A stretch of DNA of 64,000 nucleotides from NCBI RefSeq assembly GCF_023617245.1, contig NZ_CP067396.1:372001-436000 (forward strand), given 5' to 3'. Each line of letters opens with the position of its first letter. Position 1 is the stretch's first letter. The notes beneath the pieces were generated by a model, which searched no databases, was not told the DNA's origin, and saw nothing but the letters and a program-made list of their open reading frames with translations. This document shows, in pieces, positions 62,618-64,000 of the stretch. The DNA is from Lysobacter enzymogenes (lineage in GTDB: Bacteria > Pseudomonadota > Gammaproteobacteria > Xanthomonadales > Xanthomonadaceae). A program made the position numbers and the translations under genes.

Positions 62618-63868
62618 ATGCCGAAATTTTCCGTCCTCGCCGCCGGCCTCGCGGCGGCCGTTGCCGTGGCCGCGCTGGTCAGTTGCGCCACGCCCCGGGC
62701 CGCGGGCGACGCCGCCGGTGCGGCGCCGGCGATCGCCGCGGACGCGCGGCCCGGCGACAACGAACCCGACCGGCGCGCAGCCGAGGCCGGCGACCCGTTG
62801 CTGGCCCGGTCCGGCATCGATCATCGCGTGGTCGCCGAAGCGTTCCTGACCGCGTCCACGCCCGAGGACAACATCGATTCGCCGGCGGTCTGGCGCGCGC
62901 CCAACGGCCGCCTGTGGTTGTTGGCCACGGCCAAGCAAGGCGACGGCCTGGCGATCTACGACGGCGACAACGGCGACCGCGTCGGCCAGTACGGCCGCGC
63001 CGGCGCCGGGCCGGGCCAGTTCCGCCGGCCCAACGGCATCGCCGTGTTCGGCGACCTGGCGTTCGTGGTCGAGCGCGACAACCATCGCGTGCAGGTGTTG
63101 CAGCTGTCGCTGCCGCCGGCGCGCAGCGCGCAGCCGGGCGTGGCCGACAAGCGCACGCCGCGGCTGCGCCCGCTGGCCACCTTCGGCGAGGGCGAACTCC
63201 AGCAGCCGTACGGCCTGTGGGTGCGGCAGCGCGCGCCGGGCACGCTCGAAGCCATCGTCACCGACGCCTACATGGCCGGCGAGGACGGCAACGGCGACGC
63301 GATCGCGCCGCCGCTGGAGCAACTCGGCCGGCGCCTGCAGCGCTACGAACTCGCGCTCGGCGCCGGCGCGCCGCGGGTGCGCCACCTCGGCGCGTTCGGC
63401 GACACCAGCGCCGAAGGCGCGATCCGCGTCCCCGAATCGGTGTGGGGCGATCCCGCCCACGACCGCCTGCTGATCGCCGAGGAAGACCTCGCCACCGGCA
63501 CCGCGTTGCGCGAATACGGCCTCGACGGGCGCTACCGCGGCCGCACCATCGGCCAGGGCCTGTTCAAGGCCCAGGCCGAAGGCATCGCCCTGTGGCAATG
63601 CGCCGACGGCAGCGGCTACTGGATCGCCACCGACCAGTACAAGGACCGCAGCGCGTTCCACGTGTTCGACCGCGCCAGCCTGCGCCACCTGGGCGCCTTC
63701 GCCGGCCGCAGCGTCGGCAACACCGACGGCGTGTGGCTGCAGCAGACCGGCTCGGTGCGCTTCCCCGACGGCGCGTTCTACGCCGTGCACGACGATCAGG
63801 CGGTGGGCGCGTTCGACTGGCGCGACATCGCGCGGACGCTGGGCCTGCGCGCGCGCTGCGAAGGCTGA
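62618..63868 (+). CDS. beta-propeller phytase-like lipoprotein
   Basis: A 416-aa protein from ATG 62618 (a GTG at 62609 would add three residues). The lipoprotein signal has lipobox LVSC with Cys23. The mature part matches the beta-propeller phytase family: EDNIDSPAVWRAPNGRLWLLATAKQGDGLAIYDGDNGDRVGQYG (about residues 86-129), FVVERDNHRVQVLQL, DAYMAGEDGNGDAI, VWGDPAHDRLLIAEED and EGIALWQCADGSGYWIATDQYKDRSAFHVF, with several Asp/Asn calcium-site positions. Beta-propeller phytases hydrolyse phytate, often beside a TonB receptor as here. Catalytic identity is not certain, because related propellers can be non-phytase. Confidence 0.8.
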   Translation: MPKFSVLAAGLAAAVAVAALVSCATPRAAGDAAGAAPAIAADARPGDNEPDRRAAEAGDPLLARSGIDHRVVAEAFLTASTPEDNIDSPAVWRAPNGRLWLLATAKQGDGLAIYDGDNGDRVGQYGRAGAGPGQFRRPNGIAVFGDLAFVVERDNHRVQVLQLSLPPARSAQPGVADKRTPRLRPLATFGEGELQQPYGLWVRQRAPGTLEAIVTDAYMAGEDGNGDAIAPPLEQLGRRLQRYELALGAGAPRVRHLGAFGDTSAEGAIRVPESVWGDPAHDRLLIAEEDLATGTALREYGLDGRYRGRTIGQGLFKAQAEGIALWQCADGSGYWIATDQYKDRSAFHVFDRASLRHLGAFAGRSVGNTDGVWLQQTGSVRFPDGAFYAVHDDQAVGAFDWRDIARTLGLRARCEG

Positions 63869-63873
63869 GGAGC

Positions 63874-63958
63874 GAGGAGTGAGCGCAGAGGAGTGAGGAG
63901 TGAGAAAAAGCGGTTGCTGCGCTATCGCTCACTCCTCACTCCTCTCCGCTCACTCCTC
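63874..63958. terminator. 31-nt inverted repeat GAGGAGTGAGCG after the phytase-like gene
   Basis: The arms 63874-63904 and 63928-63958 are reverse complements with one mismatch, made of repeated GAGGAGTGAG units, around a 23-nt loop. It begins 5 nt after the stop and has A5 after the left arm inside the loop. It could end transcription from both sides. The direct repeats within each arm suggest an expanded simple sequence. Confidence 0.6.
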
Positions 63959-63963
63959 CGCCT

Positions 63964-64000
63964 TCACCCGCCCGTGGCCTCGTTGAACTTGAACGACTTC
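63964..64000 (-). CDS. possible 3' end of a gene cut by the window edge
   Basis: On the minus strand a frame enters from outside and ends KSFKFNEATGG then TGA at 63964-63966. The residues look like a real C-terminus, and the terminator-like repeat follows directly, but only about 11 codons are visible, so this is weak. Confidence 0.3.
   Translation of the reverse strand, partial: KSFKFNEATGG

Overview
The window reads as a high-GC (about 70%) gammaproteobacterial chromosome of the Xanthomonadaceae/Lysobacteraceae, most likely Lysobacter or a close relative. The evidence is a xanthomonadin-type aryl-polyene pigment locus with a XanB2-like chorismatase, many copies of a 'GGGAGGGCCTTCAGGCCCGA' intergenic palindrome and a 'GTAGGAGCGGCGCGAGCC' palindrome, and -10 boxes of the form TANNNT lying only 6-9 nt before start codons. 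The genus is inferred from gene content; no 16S or marker comparison was possible.

Layout. 1-6425: five overlapping plus-strand genes (SpoIIM-like, DUF4129, DUF4350, MoxR ATPase, DUF58), a conserved envelope/VWA-type operon cut by the left edge. 6467-11369: small cysteine-cluster and membrane proteins, aroE, a beta-propeller protein, two hypotheticals and hemB. 11657-18260: a sulfate-acquisition block, all on the minus strand: an Rrf2 regulator, a DUF2292 protein, an OprP-like porin, the sulfate-binding protein, then CysT, CysW and CysA. 18475-20888: an OppC-like permease and a double ABC ATPase. 21471-24089: a YadA-type trimeric adhesin with duplicated head modules and a collagen-like segment. 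24270-36088: the pigment locus. It holds xanB2, an acyl carrier protein, two hotdog dehydratases, an acyltransferase, a LolA-like protein, an MMPL exporter, a ketoreductase, a glycosyltransferase and a ketosynthase pair, in two convergent blocks plus xanB2.

37603-43194 is the most unusual part. Two tiny, basic peptides (43 and 46 aa) share a C-terminal Cys-x4/5-Cys core containing IYC. A GC hairpin follows them, then three overlapping genes: a LanM-type dehydratase/kinase domain protein (DUF4135-like) with no LanC cyclase domain, and two paralogous JmjC/cupin-like proteins. One paralog keeps the HxD...H iron ligands and the other has lost the HxD. This looks like a RiPP pathway of unusual composition. 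A convergent XRE-cupin regulator lies after it.

44513-64000: a very long serine beta-lactamase-like membrane protein with a Pro/Ala/Thr-rich stalk; an intact IS30-family element inside a repeat-rich region bounded by large inverted repeats; a DUF885 protein, a Coa1-like protein, a dipeptidyl peptidase IV-type enzyme and a GST; a YqhA-like membrane protein; a HELAH metallopeptidase-like protein divergent from uvrD; a repeat array; and a TonB-dependent receptor divergent from a beta-propeller phytase-like lipoprotein. No tRNA, rRNA or CRISPR array was seen.
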